Of a stretch of DNA of 32,787 nucleotides, positions 23,881 through 31,068 are shown one piece after another. Source of the DNA: Oryzibacter oryziterrae. GTDB taxonomy: Bacteria; Pseudomonadota; Alphaproteobacteria; Rhizobiales; Pleomorphomonadaceae. Location of the stretch: the NCBI RefSeq assembly GCF_021864535.1, contig NZ_JAKJIC010000033.1, positions 1-32,787 on the forward strand, in the 5' to 3' direction. The translations under genes were made by a program, and so were the position numbers. The notes beneath the pieces were generated by a model that searched no databases, had not been told where the DNA came from, and saw nothing but the letters and a program-made list of their open reading frames with translations. Position 1 is the stretch's first letter; each line of letters opens with the position of its first letter.

Positions 23881-25128
23881 ATGACGAAAGACATCGGCAC
23901 GGTGCCCGAGACCAAGGGCACCGGCGACATCGCGCACGCCTTCAACGACTTCATGAACGCCTTCGAGCTGTTCAAGGAAACGAACGATCGGCGGCTCGAC
24001 GAGATCGAGCGTCGCTCGGGCGACGTGCTCACCGAAGAGAAGCTGACGCGCATCGACGAGGCGCTCGACCAGCAGAAGAACCGCCTCGACGGCCTGCTGC
24101 TGAAGGCCAACCGGCCGCAGCTGTCGGGCGCCGAGACGCCGCGCCCGCTCACCGAGCTCGAACACCGCTCCGCCTTCGAGACCTACATGCGCACCGGCTC
24201 CGAGCGCAAGCTGGCGGTACTTGAGGCCAAGGCCATGTCGGCCGGCACCGGCACGGCCGGTGGCTATGTGGTGACGCCGGCGGTGGAAGACGAGATCGGT
24301 CGCCGCCTGCTTGCAATCTCGCCGATCCGCTCCATCGCCAGCGTGCGGCAGGTGTCGGTGGGCACCTACAAGAAGCCCTATCGCGTCACCGGCACCACGG
24401 TGGGCTGGGCGGCGGAAACCGCGAGCCGCACCGAAACCACTTCGCCGGTGCTGTCGGAACTCTCCTTCCCGGCCATGGAACTCTACGCCATGCCCTCGGC
24501 CACCCAGACGCTGCTCGACGACGCGGCGGTGGACATCGAGAGCTGGCTGGCCGAGGAGATCGAACTGGCCTTCGCCGTGCAGGAAGGCGCCGCCTTCGTC
24601 AACGGCAACGGCACCACCCAGCCCAAGGGTTTCCTCGCCTATACCAATGCGGCGGAATCCTCCTGGGCCTGGGGCGGCCTCGGCTATGTGATCACCGGCG
24701 TCTCCGCCGGCTTTGCCGCGTCCAATCCGTCGGACAACCTGCTCGACCTCATCTACACGCTGAAGGCCGGCTACCGCCAGAACGGCACTTTCGTGATGAA
24801 CCGCAAGACGCAGGCGGCGGTGCGCAAGTTCAAGGACTCGACCGGCAACTACATCTGGCAGCCGCCGGCAGTGGCGGGCGGCCAGGCGAACCTCCTCGGC
24901 TTCCCGCTGGTCGAAGCCGAGGACATGCCCGACGTGGCCGCCAACAGCTTTTCCATCGCCTTCGGCGACTTCAAGCGCGGCTATCTGGTGGTGGACCGCA
25001 TCGGCACCCGCGTGATGCGCGACCCCTTCAGCGCCAAGCCCTACGTGCTGTTCTACACCACCAAGCGCGTCGGCGGCGGCGTGCAGGACTTTGACGCGAT
25101 CAAGCTCCTGAAGTTCGGCACGACTTAA
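23881..25128 (+). CDS. HK97-fold major capsid protein (GTA g5)
   Basis: The 415-residue capsid protein starts with a charged coiled-coil delta domain (about residues 10-85, for example FELFKETNDRRLDEIERRS), which acts as internal scaffold and is removed by the g4 protease. The mature shell domain follows, beginning near AMSAGTGTAGGYVVTPAVED and continuing through LLAISPIRSIASVRQV, GTTVGWAAETASRTETTSP, the FVNGNGTTQPKGFLAY loop, and the C-terminal AFGDFKRGYLVVDRIGTRV. This pattern is diagnostic of Phage_capsid (PF05065). The ATG at 23881 follows AAGGACAGACC. Two strong hairpins follow the stop, then an antisense toxin-antitoxin pair. Confidence 0.95.
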   Translation: MTKDIGTVPETKGTGDIAHAFNDFMNAFELFKETNDRRLDEIERRSGDVLTEEKLTRIDEALDQQKNRLDGLLLKANRPQLSGAETPRPLTELEHRSAFETYMRTGSERKLAVLEAKAMSAGTGTAGGYVVTPAVEDEIGRRLLAISPIRSIASVRQVSVGTYKKPYRVTGTTVGWAAETASRTETTSPVLSELSFPAMELYAMPSATQTLLDDAAVDIESWLAEEIELAFAVQEGAAFVNGNGTTQPKGFLAYTNAAESSWAWGGLGYVITGVSAGFAASNPSDNLLDLIYTLKAGYRQNGTFVMNRKTQAAVRKFKDSTGNYIWQPPAVAGGQANLLGFPLVEAEDMPDVAANSFSIAFGDFKRGYLVVDRIGTRVMRDPFSAKPYVLFYTTKRVGGGVQDFDAIKLLKFGTT

Positions 25129-25140
25129 TTCACTTCGGCG

Positions 25141-25215
25141 CAGCTCCTGTCCCTCCCGTCTCCCCAGGAGCTGTCCGAAAGGCGGCGCCGGCGACTTCCT
25201 CCCGCCGGCGCCGCC
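25141..25215. terminator. Two consecutive perfect hairpins after capsid gene
   Basis: The first pairs CAGCTCCTG (25141-25149) with CAGGAGCTG (25165-25173). The second pairs GGCGGCGCCGGCG (25181-25193) with CGCCGGCGCCGCC (25203-25215), a perfect 13-pair stem. They lie between the convergent capsid and PIN genes and probably act as a bidirectional terminator or mRNA stabiliser, although no U tract follows. Confidence 0.6.
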
Positions 25216-25239
25216 AAATTCTATGCGAAGGGGAAACGG

Positions 25240-25809
25240 TCAGACACGGTAGTTGGCGACGATCGCATCCGGGACCAACTGCGAAAGATAGTCGAAATCG
25301 GCGATGTTGCGCGTCAGCACGGCAACCCCGAGCGAGCGGGCTTGCAGGAGGATCAGGGCATCGTTGAGAAAGCGGTGCTCCTGTCCCTGATGGCGGGGAA
25401 TTTCCTGCAGTCGCAGCAGCAGGCCTGTCAGGATATTCGCCTCGATCCAGTGGCTGTCGGACGGCGTATGCGTTCGAGAGGGCGGGATTGCCGCGACGGC
25501 GCCGCGGAGGGCGTCCTGCACGGCCGCTGTGCCGGCGTGCTGTGGGTCGAGCCGCCCGAAGGCATGCAGCAACTCGCCGATGCAAACCACGGAATGATGT
25601 CGGGTGCGCAAGTCGAGATCGGCATCCAGGCTGGTGCTGGTGCGACCCTGCAGGATGTCGATGTAGACGCACGTATCGAGCAGGACGGGCAGACCCCTCA
25701 GGCGGGGATCGTCCTGCCAGAGCAGCTCGGCGTCGCCGCGTCGCTGCAGCTGTCGTCCGCGCTTGTGTGGCTTGAGCCGACGCAAGGCCTTGTCGAGGTC
25801 AAAACTCAA
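25240..25809 (-). CDS. PIN-domain ribonuclease toxin
   Basis: The PIN domain occupies the C-terminal 135 or so residues of about 189. Its acidic residues are LPVLLDTCVYID (Asp), VVCIGELLHAF (Glu), FLNDALILL (Asp) and LTRNIADFDYL (Asp), the Mg-binding set of VapC-like endoribonucleases. The start is uncertain: no ATG or GTG fits. The best candidate is TTG at 25809, whose frame overlaps the 3' end of the antitoxin gene. The N-terminal 55 residues are basic (ALRRLKPHKRGRQLQRRGDAE) and unusual for VapC; they could bind the antitoxin or RNA. It is antisense to the GTA genes, between capsid and g6. Confidence 0.8.
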   Translation of the reverse strand: MSFDLDKALRRLKPHKRGRQLQRRGDAELLWQDDPRLRGLPVLLDTCVYIDILQGRTSTSLDADLDLRTRHHSVVCIGELLHAFGRLDPQHAGTAAVQDALRGAVAAIPPSRTHTPSDSHWIEANILTGLLLRLQEIPRHQGQEHRFLNDALILLQARSLGVAVLTRNIADFDYLSQLVPDAIVANYRV

Positions 25810-26080
25810 GATCGACGTCCGTGGGGATGCTGCCCTTGAGCGCGCGCATGCGCTCCATGAAGTCATCCTCGGCGGCGAGGCGCGCCAAGGCAACTTCGAG
25901 CAGATCGGACGAACTTTGAACGCCGGTTCGTGCGCGGGCCGCCTCAAGCAATCGCGAGGATACCCGCGCCGAGAAGCGCGCGTCCTTTCCCGATCCGATC
26001 AGGCCGTGTGTCCGGGCGAACTCAAGATCGTCCCGGTCGCGCTGCCGGGCGACGACTGGTGTGTGTCCCGTTTCAGGCAT
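25799..26080 (-). CDS. Antitoxin of the PIN pair (ribbon-helix-helix-like)
   Basis: The 93-residue protein lies directly upstream of the PIN toxin and overlaps it by about 11 bases. The central part (DARFSARVSSRLLEAARART, then SSSDLLEVALARLA) looks like a ribbon-helix-helix DNA-binding domain. The acidic C terminus (DVDLEF) would bind the toxin. It should repress its own promoter; a promoter with an embedded inverted repeat lies just upstream at 26101-26139. No specific family name can be given with certainty. Confidence 0.7.
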   Translation of the reverse strand: MPETGHTPVVARQRDRDDLEFARTHGLIGSGKDARFSARVSSRLLEAARARTGVQSSSDLLEVALARLAAEDDFMERMRALKGSIPTDVDLEF

Positions 26081-26100
26081 GGTTCAAACGGCTCCGGTTT

Positions 26101-26139
26101 GTCTGACCCAAATATAAGCTTTGTCAGACAGTCGGACAA
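26101..26139 (-). promoter_or_regulatory. Promoter and operator of the PIN/antitoxin operon
   Basis: On the minus strand, TTGTCC (complement of 26134-26139), 17 bases and TATATT (complement of 26111-26116) form a promoter 31 bases before the antitoxin ATG. A perfect inverted repeat GTCTGAC (26101-26107) and GTCAGAC (26123-26129) brackets the -10 box, as expected for autorepression. Confidence 0.65.
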
Positions 26140-26174
26140 CCCACTTCCCAACCCGCAAGACAATGGAGTTGCCC

Positions 26175-26744
26175 ATGGCTACTCGCCTTCTCTCCGCCCC
26201 GGTGGTGGAGCCGATCACGCTTGCCGAACTCAAGGCCCATCTCAATCTCGACGGTAGCGGCGAGGATGAGGTGCTGACCACGCTGGTGGTGGTGGCGCGT
26301 GCCACCATCGAGCGGCTGACGGGCAAGCTTCTGTTGACCCAGAGCTGGCGCATCACGCTCGATCGCCTGCCGCCCGGTGGGATGTTGCGCCTGCCGCTCG
26401 GGCCGGTGCAGACCGTCAGCGCCGTGCGCGTCTACGATGCCTATGGCACTGCGACCACCTGGCCGGGGTCGTCCTATACGCTCGATCTGGTCGGCGAGCC
26501 GGCGCGGCTCTTGTTCAACGACAGCCTGCCCAATCCGGGCAAGCGGCTCAACGGCATCGAGATCGACGTGGTCGCCGGCTTCGGAGCGACGGCGGCGTCG
26601 GTGCCGGCGGAACTGGTGCAGGCCGTCAAGCTGCTCGCCGCCCATTGGTATGCGACCCGCGGCGACGGTCCCAATGCGTCCAGCGTGCCGGACGATGTGC
26701 TGGCACTGGCGCTCGGCCATCGCGGCCTGAAGCTGATCGCATGA
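26175..26744 (+). CDS. Head-tail connector protein (GTA g6, phage gp6-like)
   Basis: The 189-residue protein has the helical connector pattern PVVEPITLAELKAHLNLDG, then EDEVLTTLVVVARATIERLT, typical of the TIGR02215/gp6-like family that docks on the portal ring. The C-terminal half (VPAELVQAVKLLAAHWYATR, HRGLKLIA) is also typical. I chose ATG 26175, which has GGAG 6 bases upstream, over earlier in-frame codons that overlap the antitoxin promoter. The stop overlaps the next start (ATGA), so g6 and g8 are translationally coupled with no g7 between them. Confidence 0.88.
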   Translation: MATRLLSAPVVEPITLAELKAHLNLDGSGEDEVLTTLVVVARATIERLTGKLLLTQSWRITLDRLPPGGMLRLPLGPVQTVSAVRVYDAYGTATTWPGSSYTLDLVGEPARLLFNDSLPNPGKRLNGIEIDVVAGFGATAASVPAELVQAVKLLAAHWYATRGDGPNASSVPDDVLALALGHRGLKLIA

Positions 26745-27151
26745 CGGCGCGGCAGACGGCGGCGATCGCCGCATTGCAGACGGCGCTGACCACGGCCTTC
26801 AAGGCCGACGCGACGCTGACCGGCCTCGTCAAGGGCCGCATCCACGACGGTCTGCCGCGCGGCCCGGTGATGCCCTGCCTGGTATTCGCCGACGCGCGCG
26901 GCCGCGACTTTTCGAGCGGCGACGGCACCGGTGCCCGCGTGCTGCTGGCGCTGGAAGCCTATGCCGGCGACACCGAACGCAGCCGCGCCCTCGCGGTGCT
27001 GGATGCGGCGCTGGCGGTGGCGACGACGGCGCCCCTCAGCCTGACGACCGGCAGCCTCACGCTGATCCGCGTGAGCGACACGCAGGTCGACCGGACTCGC
27101 GATGGCGCCTGGCGGGCGCGGGCGGTCATCGACGCACTCATTGACCAATAA
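26741..27151 (+). CDS. DUF3168 tail terminator-like protein (GTA g8)
   Basis: The 136-residue protein belongs to DUF3168, which caps the tail tube or forms the tail terminator in lambda-like phages and GTAs. Visible features are the N-terminal helix IAALQTALTTAFKADATLTG, the VKGRIHDGLPRGPVMPCLVF strand pair, and the C-terminal SLTLIRVSDTQVDRTRDG with WRARAVIDALI. The ATG overlaps the g6 stop by four bases. Confidence 0.88.
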   Translation: MTARQTAAIAALQTALTTAFKADATLTGLVKGRIHDGLPRGPVMPCLVFADARGRDFSSGDGTGARVLLALEAYAGDTERSRALAVLDAALAVATTAPLSLTTGSLTLIRVSDTQVDRTRDGAWRARAVIDALIDQ

Positions 27152-27177
27152 CTGCCAAATCATGACAGGAGCAGAGC

Positions 27178-27591
27178 ATGGTGGCTCAGAGAGGACGCGA
27201 CCTTCTCCTGAAGGTCGACAGTACCGGCGCGGGTGTCTTCGTGACGGTGGCGGGACTGCGCGCCCGCAAGCTGGCCTTCTCGGCCGGCACGGTGGACGTG
27301 ACCGACGCTGACAGCCCCGGCCGCTGGCGCGAGCTGATCGAAGGGGCAGGCATCCGCCGCGCTTCCATCTCCGGCAACGGCTTGTTCCGCGACCAGGCGG
27401 CCGACGAGACGGTGCGCGGCATCTTCTTCAACGGCACGCTGAGGAACTGGCAGGTGGTGATCCCGGACTTCGGCACCGTGCAGGGTGCCTTCCAGCTCAC
27501 CGCGCTCGATTACGCCGGCACGTACGACGGCGAAGTGACCTATGACATCGCGCTGGAATCGGCCGGCGCACTGACCTTCACGGGAGCCTGA
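27178..27591 (+). CDS. Major tail tube protein, TP901-1 family (GTA g9)
   Basis: The 137-residue protein matches the Phage_tail_2/TP901-1 tail tube pattern: GRDLLLKVDSTGAGVFVTVA at the N terminus, GTVDVTDADSPGRWRELIEG, then a strand-rich end FGTVQGAFQLTALDYAG and YDIALESAGALTF. It polymerises into the short GTA tail tube. ATG 27178 is preceded by ACAGGAGCAGAGC. Confidence 0.92.
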   Translation: MVAQRGRDLLLKVDSTGAGVFVTVAGLRARKLAFSAGTVDVTDADSPGRWRELIEGAGIRRASISGNGLFRDQAADETVRGIFFNGTLRNWQVVIPDFGTVQGAFQLTALDYAGTYDGEVTYDIALESAGALTFTGA

Positions 27592-27593
27592 CC

Positions 27594-27977
27594 ATGACCA
27601 ACAGCTATCGCGGTGAAATCTCGGCCGTGCTCGGCGGTGCCGAGCGGGTGCTGCGCCTGACCCTCGGCGGCCTTGCCGAACTCGAGGAAGCCTTTGGCGC
27701 CGAGGACATGACCGATCTCGCCCGCCGCTTTTCCAGTGGCACGCTGAAGGCGGCCGACGCGGTGAAGGTGATCGGCGCCGGTCTGCGCGGCGCCGGCGAG
27801 GCCATGACCAACGCCGACGTTGCCGGCCTGCATGTGGAGGGCGGCGTCGCCGGCTATGTCGACATCGTCGTCCGGCTGATCGCCGCCACCTTCGGTCTTG
27901 ATCCGGCCAGGGAGGGAGAGCGCCCTTTGGCCCCTCCGGCGGAGACGGCGCCCGCGCCTTCCCCTGGGACGAAGTGA
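27594..27977 (+). CDS. GTA g10-like tail assembly chaperone, first frame
   Basis: The 127-residue protein matches the gene-transfer-agent family PF11836 (Phage_TAC_11): RGEISAVLGGAERVLRLTLG, ELEEAFGAEDMTDLARRFSS, then a helical part ending near IAATFGLDPA. From about residue 108 the sequence turns into a Pro/Ala/Glu-rich tail (RPLAPPAETAPAPSPGTK) without homology. This tail coincides with the stretch where the next gene's frame is open. A CCCTTTG heptamer at 27923-27929 (codons 111-112) could shift ribosomes into the chaperone frame. The stop overlaps the GTG start of the next gene. Confidence 0.88.
   Translation: MTNSYRGEISAVLGGAERVLRLTLGGLAELEEAFGAEDMTDLARRFSSGTLKAADAVKVIGAGLRGAGEAMTNADVAGLHVEGGVAGYVDIVVRLIAATFGLDPAREGERPLAPPAETAPAPSPGTK
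27923..27929 (+). other. Candidate -1 frameshift slippery heptamer
   Basis: C CCT TTG, in the g10 reading frame, fits the X XXY YYZ rule. The -1 frame is open from 27902 through the tail chaperone stop at 28162. GC-rich sequence with short stems (CTCC-GGC-GGAG at 27934-27944) follows and could stimulate slipping. Confidence 0.45.
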
Positions 27978-28162
27978 TCGGTTTCGGGCTCGGTGTGCTC
28001 CGGCTGCCGCCGGACGCCTTCTGGGACCTGACGCCACGTGAACTGGCGCGCGCCATCGAGGCGGTGCGCCCGCGTGGCGCTTCGCCCATGGACCGCCGGG
28101 CACTCGACGCCCTGATTGCCAGCCATCCCGACAGGAGTGGGATTCATGACCAACAAGTCTGA
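27974..28162 (+). CDS. Phage tail assembly chaperone (Phage_TAC_1 / DUF2376)
   Basis: As an independent ORF it starts at GTG 27974 and encodes 62 residues: IGFGLGVLRLPPDAFWDLTP, RELARAIEAVRP and a short tail. This is the PF09550 family found next to g10 in GTAs. Residues FPWDEV, usually conserved at the N terminus of the family, are encoded in the same frame just upstream of the GTG. No start codon precedes them and the g10 frame overlaps. The natural product may therefore be a -1 frameshift fusion with g10 of about 189 residues, as with lambda gpG/gpGT. Confidence 0.8.
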   Translation: MIGFGLGVLRLPPDAFWDLTPRELARAIEAVRPRGASPMDRRALDALIASHPDRSGIHDQQV

Positions 28163-28733
28163 CACGAGCGGCCTCGGCGCCAGTCTCGACGACAACCTCG
28201 CCCGGCTCGATTCGCTGAAGAGCGCCGCCGACGGCTTCTCCGGGGCCTTGAGCTCCGGGCTGAAGGCGGCGGTTATCCAGGGCAAGGCGCTGGATGACGT
28301 GCTGAAGCAGATGCTGCTGCGCCTGTCGGGCAAGGCGCTGGAAGCGGCATTGACGCCGCTGACCGATCTCCTGGGTACGCTCGCCAAGGGCTTGGCGGGC
28401 GCGATCGGCAACGGTCTCAAGGGCTTGGCAGGCGGCGCCGTGCCCTTCGCCAAGGGCGGGGTGGTGCCGTTCGCCGGCGGTGGCGTTGTCGCGACGCCGA
28501 CCTACTTCCCCATGCCGGACGGGCGCACGGGCCTGTTCGGCGAAGCCGGGGCCGAAGCCATCCTGCCGCTGGCGCGCGGCGCCGACGGACAGCTGGGTGT
28601 GAAAAGCGGGGGAGGCGGCGTGTCCGTCACCTTCAACGTGACCACGCCGGGTGTGGAGGGCTTCCGTCAGTCGGAAGCTCAGATCACTGCAATGCTAGCC
28701 CGCGCCGTCGGACGGGGACGGCGCGGGCTATAG
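28146..28733 (+). CDS. Short tail tape measure protein (GTA g11)
   Basis: The 195-residue protein has a helical N-terminal two thirds (LKSAADGFSGALSSGLKAAV, LDDVLKQMLLRLSGKALEAA). The Gly-rich hallmark of tape-measure C termini follows: AVPFAKGGVVPFAGGGVV, then MPDGRTGLFGEAGAEAILPL. Its short length fits the short tail of GTA particles (RcGTA g11 is of similar size). ATG 28146 lies within the end of the chaperone gene and follows CAGGAG. The last 12 codons form a 14-pair hairpin. Confidence 0.88.
   Translation: MTNKSDTSGLGASLDDNLARLDSLKSAADGFSGALSSGLKAAVIQGKALDDVLKQMLLRLSGKALEAALTPLTDLLGTLAKGLAGAIGNGLKGLAGGAVPFAKGGVVPFAGGGVVATPTYFPMPDGRTGLFGEAGAEAILPLARGADGQLGVKSGGGGVSVTFNVTTPGVEGFRQSEAQITAMLARAVGRGRRGL
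28696..28730 (+). terminator. 14-pair hairpin at end of tape measure gene
   Basis: TAGCCCGCGCCGTC (28696-28709) pairs perfectly with GACGGCGCGGGCTA (28717-28730) around a 7-base loop. The stop codon TAG follows immediately. There is no U tract. It lies exactly where the structural operon is interrupted by an antisense gene. Confidence 0.55.
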
Positions 28734-28758
28734 CGCTGAGGCCCAACGAGGAGGGGTG

Positions 28759-29010
28759 TCAAGCCACTGCGCGTTTATTGGCGGCAACAAGCGCCGCGAT
28801 CTCTTCTCTGAGGGCAAAGCGATGCTGCTTCAGATAGTCGAGCAGCGAGTCCGTCGCCGGCTCCACCAGTAGTTCGATACGATGAATGCGGCGATTGAAC
28901 TCTTCATACGCATCCGTCAGGTCGCAAAACGAAAGATCGTCCTGACGGAGGGCGTGGATCACATCCATATCGCGGGCGAATTCCGCGGCCAGTTCATGCG
29001 GGATCTGCAC
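28759..29010 (-). CDS. DUF465/YdcH-like small helical protein
   Basis: The 83-residue protein resembles DUF465 (YdcH): FCDLTDAYEEFNRRIHRIEL, then EPATDSLLDYLKQHRFALRE, EIAALVA. This matches the family pattern of a helical hairpin with a conserved I-x-R-I-E turn and LK-x-x-R-x-x-L-x-x-E-I end. The function of the family is unknown. It lies antisense between tape measure and g12, another non-structural insertion in the GTA cluster. No strong ribosome site precedes its ATG at 29010. The family call is by eye only. Confidence 0.6.
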   Translation of the reverse strand: MQIPHELAAEFARDMDVIHALRQDDLSFCDLTDAYEEFNRRIHRIELLVEPATDSLLDYLKQHRFALREEIAALVAANKRAVA

Positions 29011-29119
29011 GTTTTCTACTCCGTCTTGTTCATGATCCGACCCTAGACTCGCAGCAGTTTTCGGGCCTTGAGGTGGATCAAAAAAGAACTTCGCCTTCTA
29101 ACGGACCGGATTTGTCACT

Positions 29120-29752
29120 ATGTCATCTTTCCATGAGACCAGCTTTCCTCTGTCCGTTGCCTTGGGCGCGAGTGGAGGACCTGAGCGGCGCACGGATATC
29201 GTTTCGCTGGCTTCGGGTCGTGAAGTGCGCAACAGCCGATGGGCCGACAGCCGCCGCCGCTATGACGCATCGAGTGGAATCAAGACGCTGGACGACCTGT
29301 CCGCAGTGATCGCCTTCTTCGAGGAGCGGCGCGGCCGCCTCTACGGATTCCGCTTTCGCGACCGCGCCGACGACCGGTCCTGCGCGGCGGGGCTCGCGCC
29401 TGCGCCCCTCGACCAGCGCATCGGTACCGGCGACGGTGGGACCAGGAGCTTCCAGCTGATCAAGACTTACGGAAGTTCCTTCGCCCCCTATGTGCGGACC
29501 ATCGCCAAGCCGGTGGCCGGCAGCGTTACGGTGGCGGTTGCCGGCACGACGCTTCCGCCCGGCTCGGTGGCGGTGAACACGGCGACCGGCATGGTCACCC
29601 TGGCAAGTGCGCCGGCCAACGGAGCGGCGGTGACGGCGGGTTTCCTGTTCGACGTGCCGGTCCGCTTCGACACCGACCAGTTGACGCTGGAACTTGCACA
29701 TTTCAACGCCGGCAGCCTGCCGGCCATTCCGCTGATCGAGGTGCTGCCATGA
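29120..29752 (+). CDS. DUF2460 distal tail protein (GTA g12)
   Basis: The 210-residue protein matches TIGR02217/DUF2460: FHETSFPLSVALGASGGPER with RRTDIVSLASGREVRNSRWA at the N terminus, then IAFFEERRGRLYGFRFRDRA, and an end FDVPVRFDTDQLTLEL. In RcGTA this is the distal tail protein linking the tube to the baseplate hub. It starts at ATG 29120 with only a weak ribosome site. The stop overlaps the g13 start by four bases. Confidence 0.92.
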   Translation: MSSFHETSFPLSVALGASGGPERRTDIVSLASGREVRNSRWADSRRRYDASSGIKTLDDLSAVIAFFEERRGRLYGFRFRDRADDRSCAAGLAPAPLDQRIGTGDGGTRSFQLIKTYGSSFAPYVRTIAKPVAGSVTVAVAGTTLPPGSVAVNTATGMVTLASAPANGAAVTAGFLFDVPVRFDTDQLTLELAHFNAGSLPAIPLIEVLP

Positions 29753-30630
29753 GGACGCTGCCGGCGGGATTGGCCGCCCATCTGGCGGGCGAAGCGACGA
29801 CCCTTTGCTCGGCCTGGATCGTGACACGCAAGGACGGCGTCCTCTTCGGCTTCACCGATCATGACCGGAGGTTGACCGTGGCGGGCGTGACCTGCGAACC
29901 GGCCACCGGCTTCGATCGCAGCGCCGCGAGCCGGGGCGCGGGCTTTGCCGTCGGCGAGGAGGAGATCGCCGGAGCGCTGTCCTCCGACCTGATCACCGAG
30001 GCCGATCTGGCGGCGGGGCTCTGGGATGGCGCGACCATCCGCGTCTATCTTGTCAACTGGCAGTCGCCCGGCGACGCACTGTTGCAGCGCACCGGGGTGC
30101 TGGGCGAGGTGGTTGCCTCCGACGGCGGTTTCCGGGCGGAAGTGCGCGGCCCGACGCATCTCATCGACCAGCCGCGAGGCCGCCTGTTTTCGCGCGGCTG
30201 CGACGCCAACTTCGGCGACAGCAGGTGCAAGCTGGCGCTCGGTTCCTGGCGGACGAGTGCGACGGTGGCGGCGGGCTCGGACGACAGGGTGATCTATGTC
30301 AGCGGAATCAGCGGCTTCTCGGCCGATTGGTTCGGGCGCGGCACGATTGCTTTCACCAGTGGTGCTCTGGCCGGCAAGACGGCGCCGATCGACGAACACC
30401 TGGACGATGCCGCCGGCATCCGTCTGCTGCTGCGCGCCGCGCTGCCCGCAGTTCCGGCGACGGGAGACTCGGTGACGCTGACGGCCGGCTGCGACAAGCG
30501 CTTCGAGACCTGCCGCGACCGCTTTGCCAATCACGAGAATTTCCGCGGCTTCCCGCATATGCCCGGCAAGGACTTCGTCTTCTCCTATGCCCGCGGCAAC
30601 GGGACCGATACCGGCGAGGTGCTGTTCTGA
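29749..30630 (+). CDS. DUF2163 baseplate hub protein, Fe-S type (GTA g13)
   Basis: The 293-residue protein is the TIGR02218/DUF2163 hub. Conserved Cys residues occur in FSRGCDANFGDSRCKL and in GCDKRFETCRDRFANHENFR, which in the RcGTA hub bind an iron-sulphur cluster. The end NFRGFPHMPGKDF is the family signature. TSCs of the N terminus include FGFTDHDRRLTVAGVTCEP. It is coupled by overlaps on both sides (ATGA with g12, TGATG with g14). Confidence 0.92.
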   Translation: MRTLPAGLAAHLAGEATTLCSAWIVTRKDGVLFGFTDHDRRLTVAGVTCEPATGFDRSAASRGAGFAVGEEEIAGALSSDLITEADLAAGLWDGATIRVYLVNWQSPGDALLQRTGVLGEVVASDGGFRAEVRGPTHLIDQPRGRLFSRGCDANFGDSRCKLALGSWRTSATVAAGSDDRVIYVSGISGFSADWFGRGTIAFTSGALAGKTAPIDEHLDDAAGIRLLLRAALPAVPATGDSVTLTAGCDKRFETCRDRFANHENFRGFPHMPGKDFVFSYARGNGTDTGEVLF

Positions 30631-31061
30631 TGACGGACGACGACATCGTGCGCGAAGCGCTGACCTGGCTCGGCACACCCTACCGCCATCAGGCCTCGCT
30701 GAAGGGGGTAGGCTGCGACTGCCTCGGACTGGTGCGCGGCGTCTGGCGCGCCTGCATTGGACCGGAACCGGAGACCATGCCCGCCTATACACCCGACTGG
30801 GCGGAAGCGAACGGGTTCGAACTGATGGCCGACGCCGCCGGACGGCACATGACCGTGGTGCCGGCGGGGGATCTGCGGGTGGGCGACGTGCTCCTGTTCC
30901 GCTGGAAGCCGGGCTATCCCGCCAAGCACGCGGGGATCTTGATCGAGGGCGATCGGTTCATCCACGCCCATGAAGGCGCCGTGGTGGCGCTGGCACCGCT
31001 GGACCGGTGGTGGCGGGGGAAGCTGGCGGGCGTGTATCGGTGGCCGGGGCGCATCCCTTGA
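30630..31061 (+). CDS. NlpC/P60 peptidoglycan hydrolase (GTA g14)
   Basis: The 143-residue protein is the GTA cell-wall peptidase (TIGR02219). The catalytic Cys31 lies in GVGCDCLGLVRG, the His100 in KHAGILI, and the third polar residue is probably His112 in FIHAH. The fold is NlpC/P60, cleaving peptide stems so the particle can pass the recipient wall. LGTPYRHQASLKG is the usual N-terminal motif. The ATG overlaps the g13 stop (TGATG). It ends 7 bases before the convergent MazF gene. Confidence 0.92.
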   Translation: MTDDDIVREALTWLGTPYRHQASLKGVGCDCLGLVRGVWRACIGPEPETMPAYTPDWAEANGFELMADAAGRHMTVVPAGDLRVGDVLLFRWKPGYPAKHAGILIEGDRFIHAHEGAVVALAPLDRWWRGKLAGVYRWPGRIP

Positions 31062-31068
31062 CCGAGTA

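Noticed and set aside
22899-24152. 417-codon minus-strand open frame
   Set aside because: It is antisense to the small cistron, protease and capsid start, with no conserved motif.
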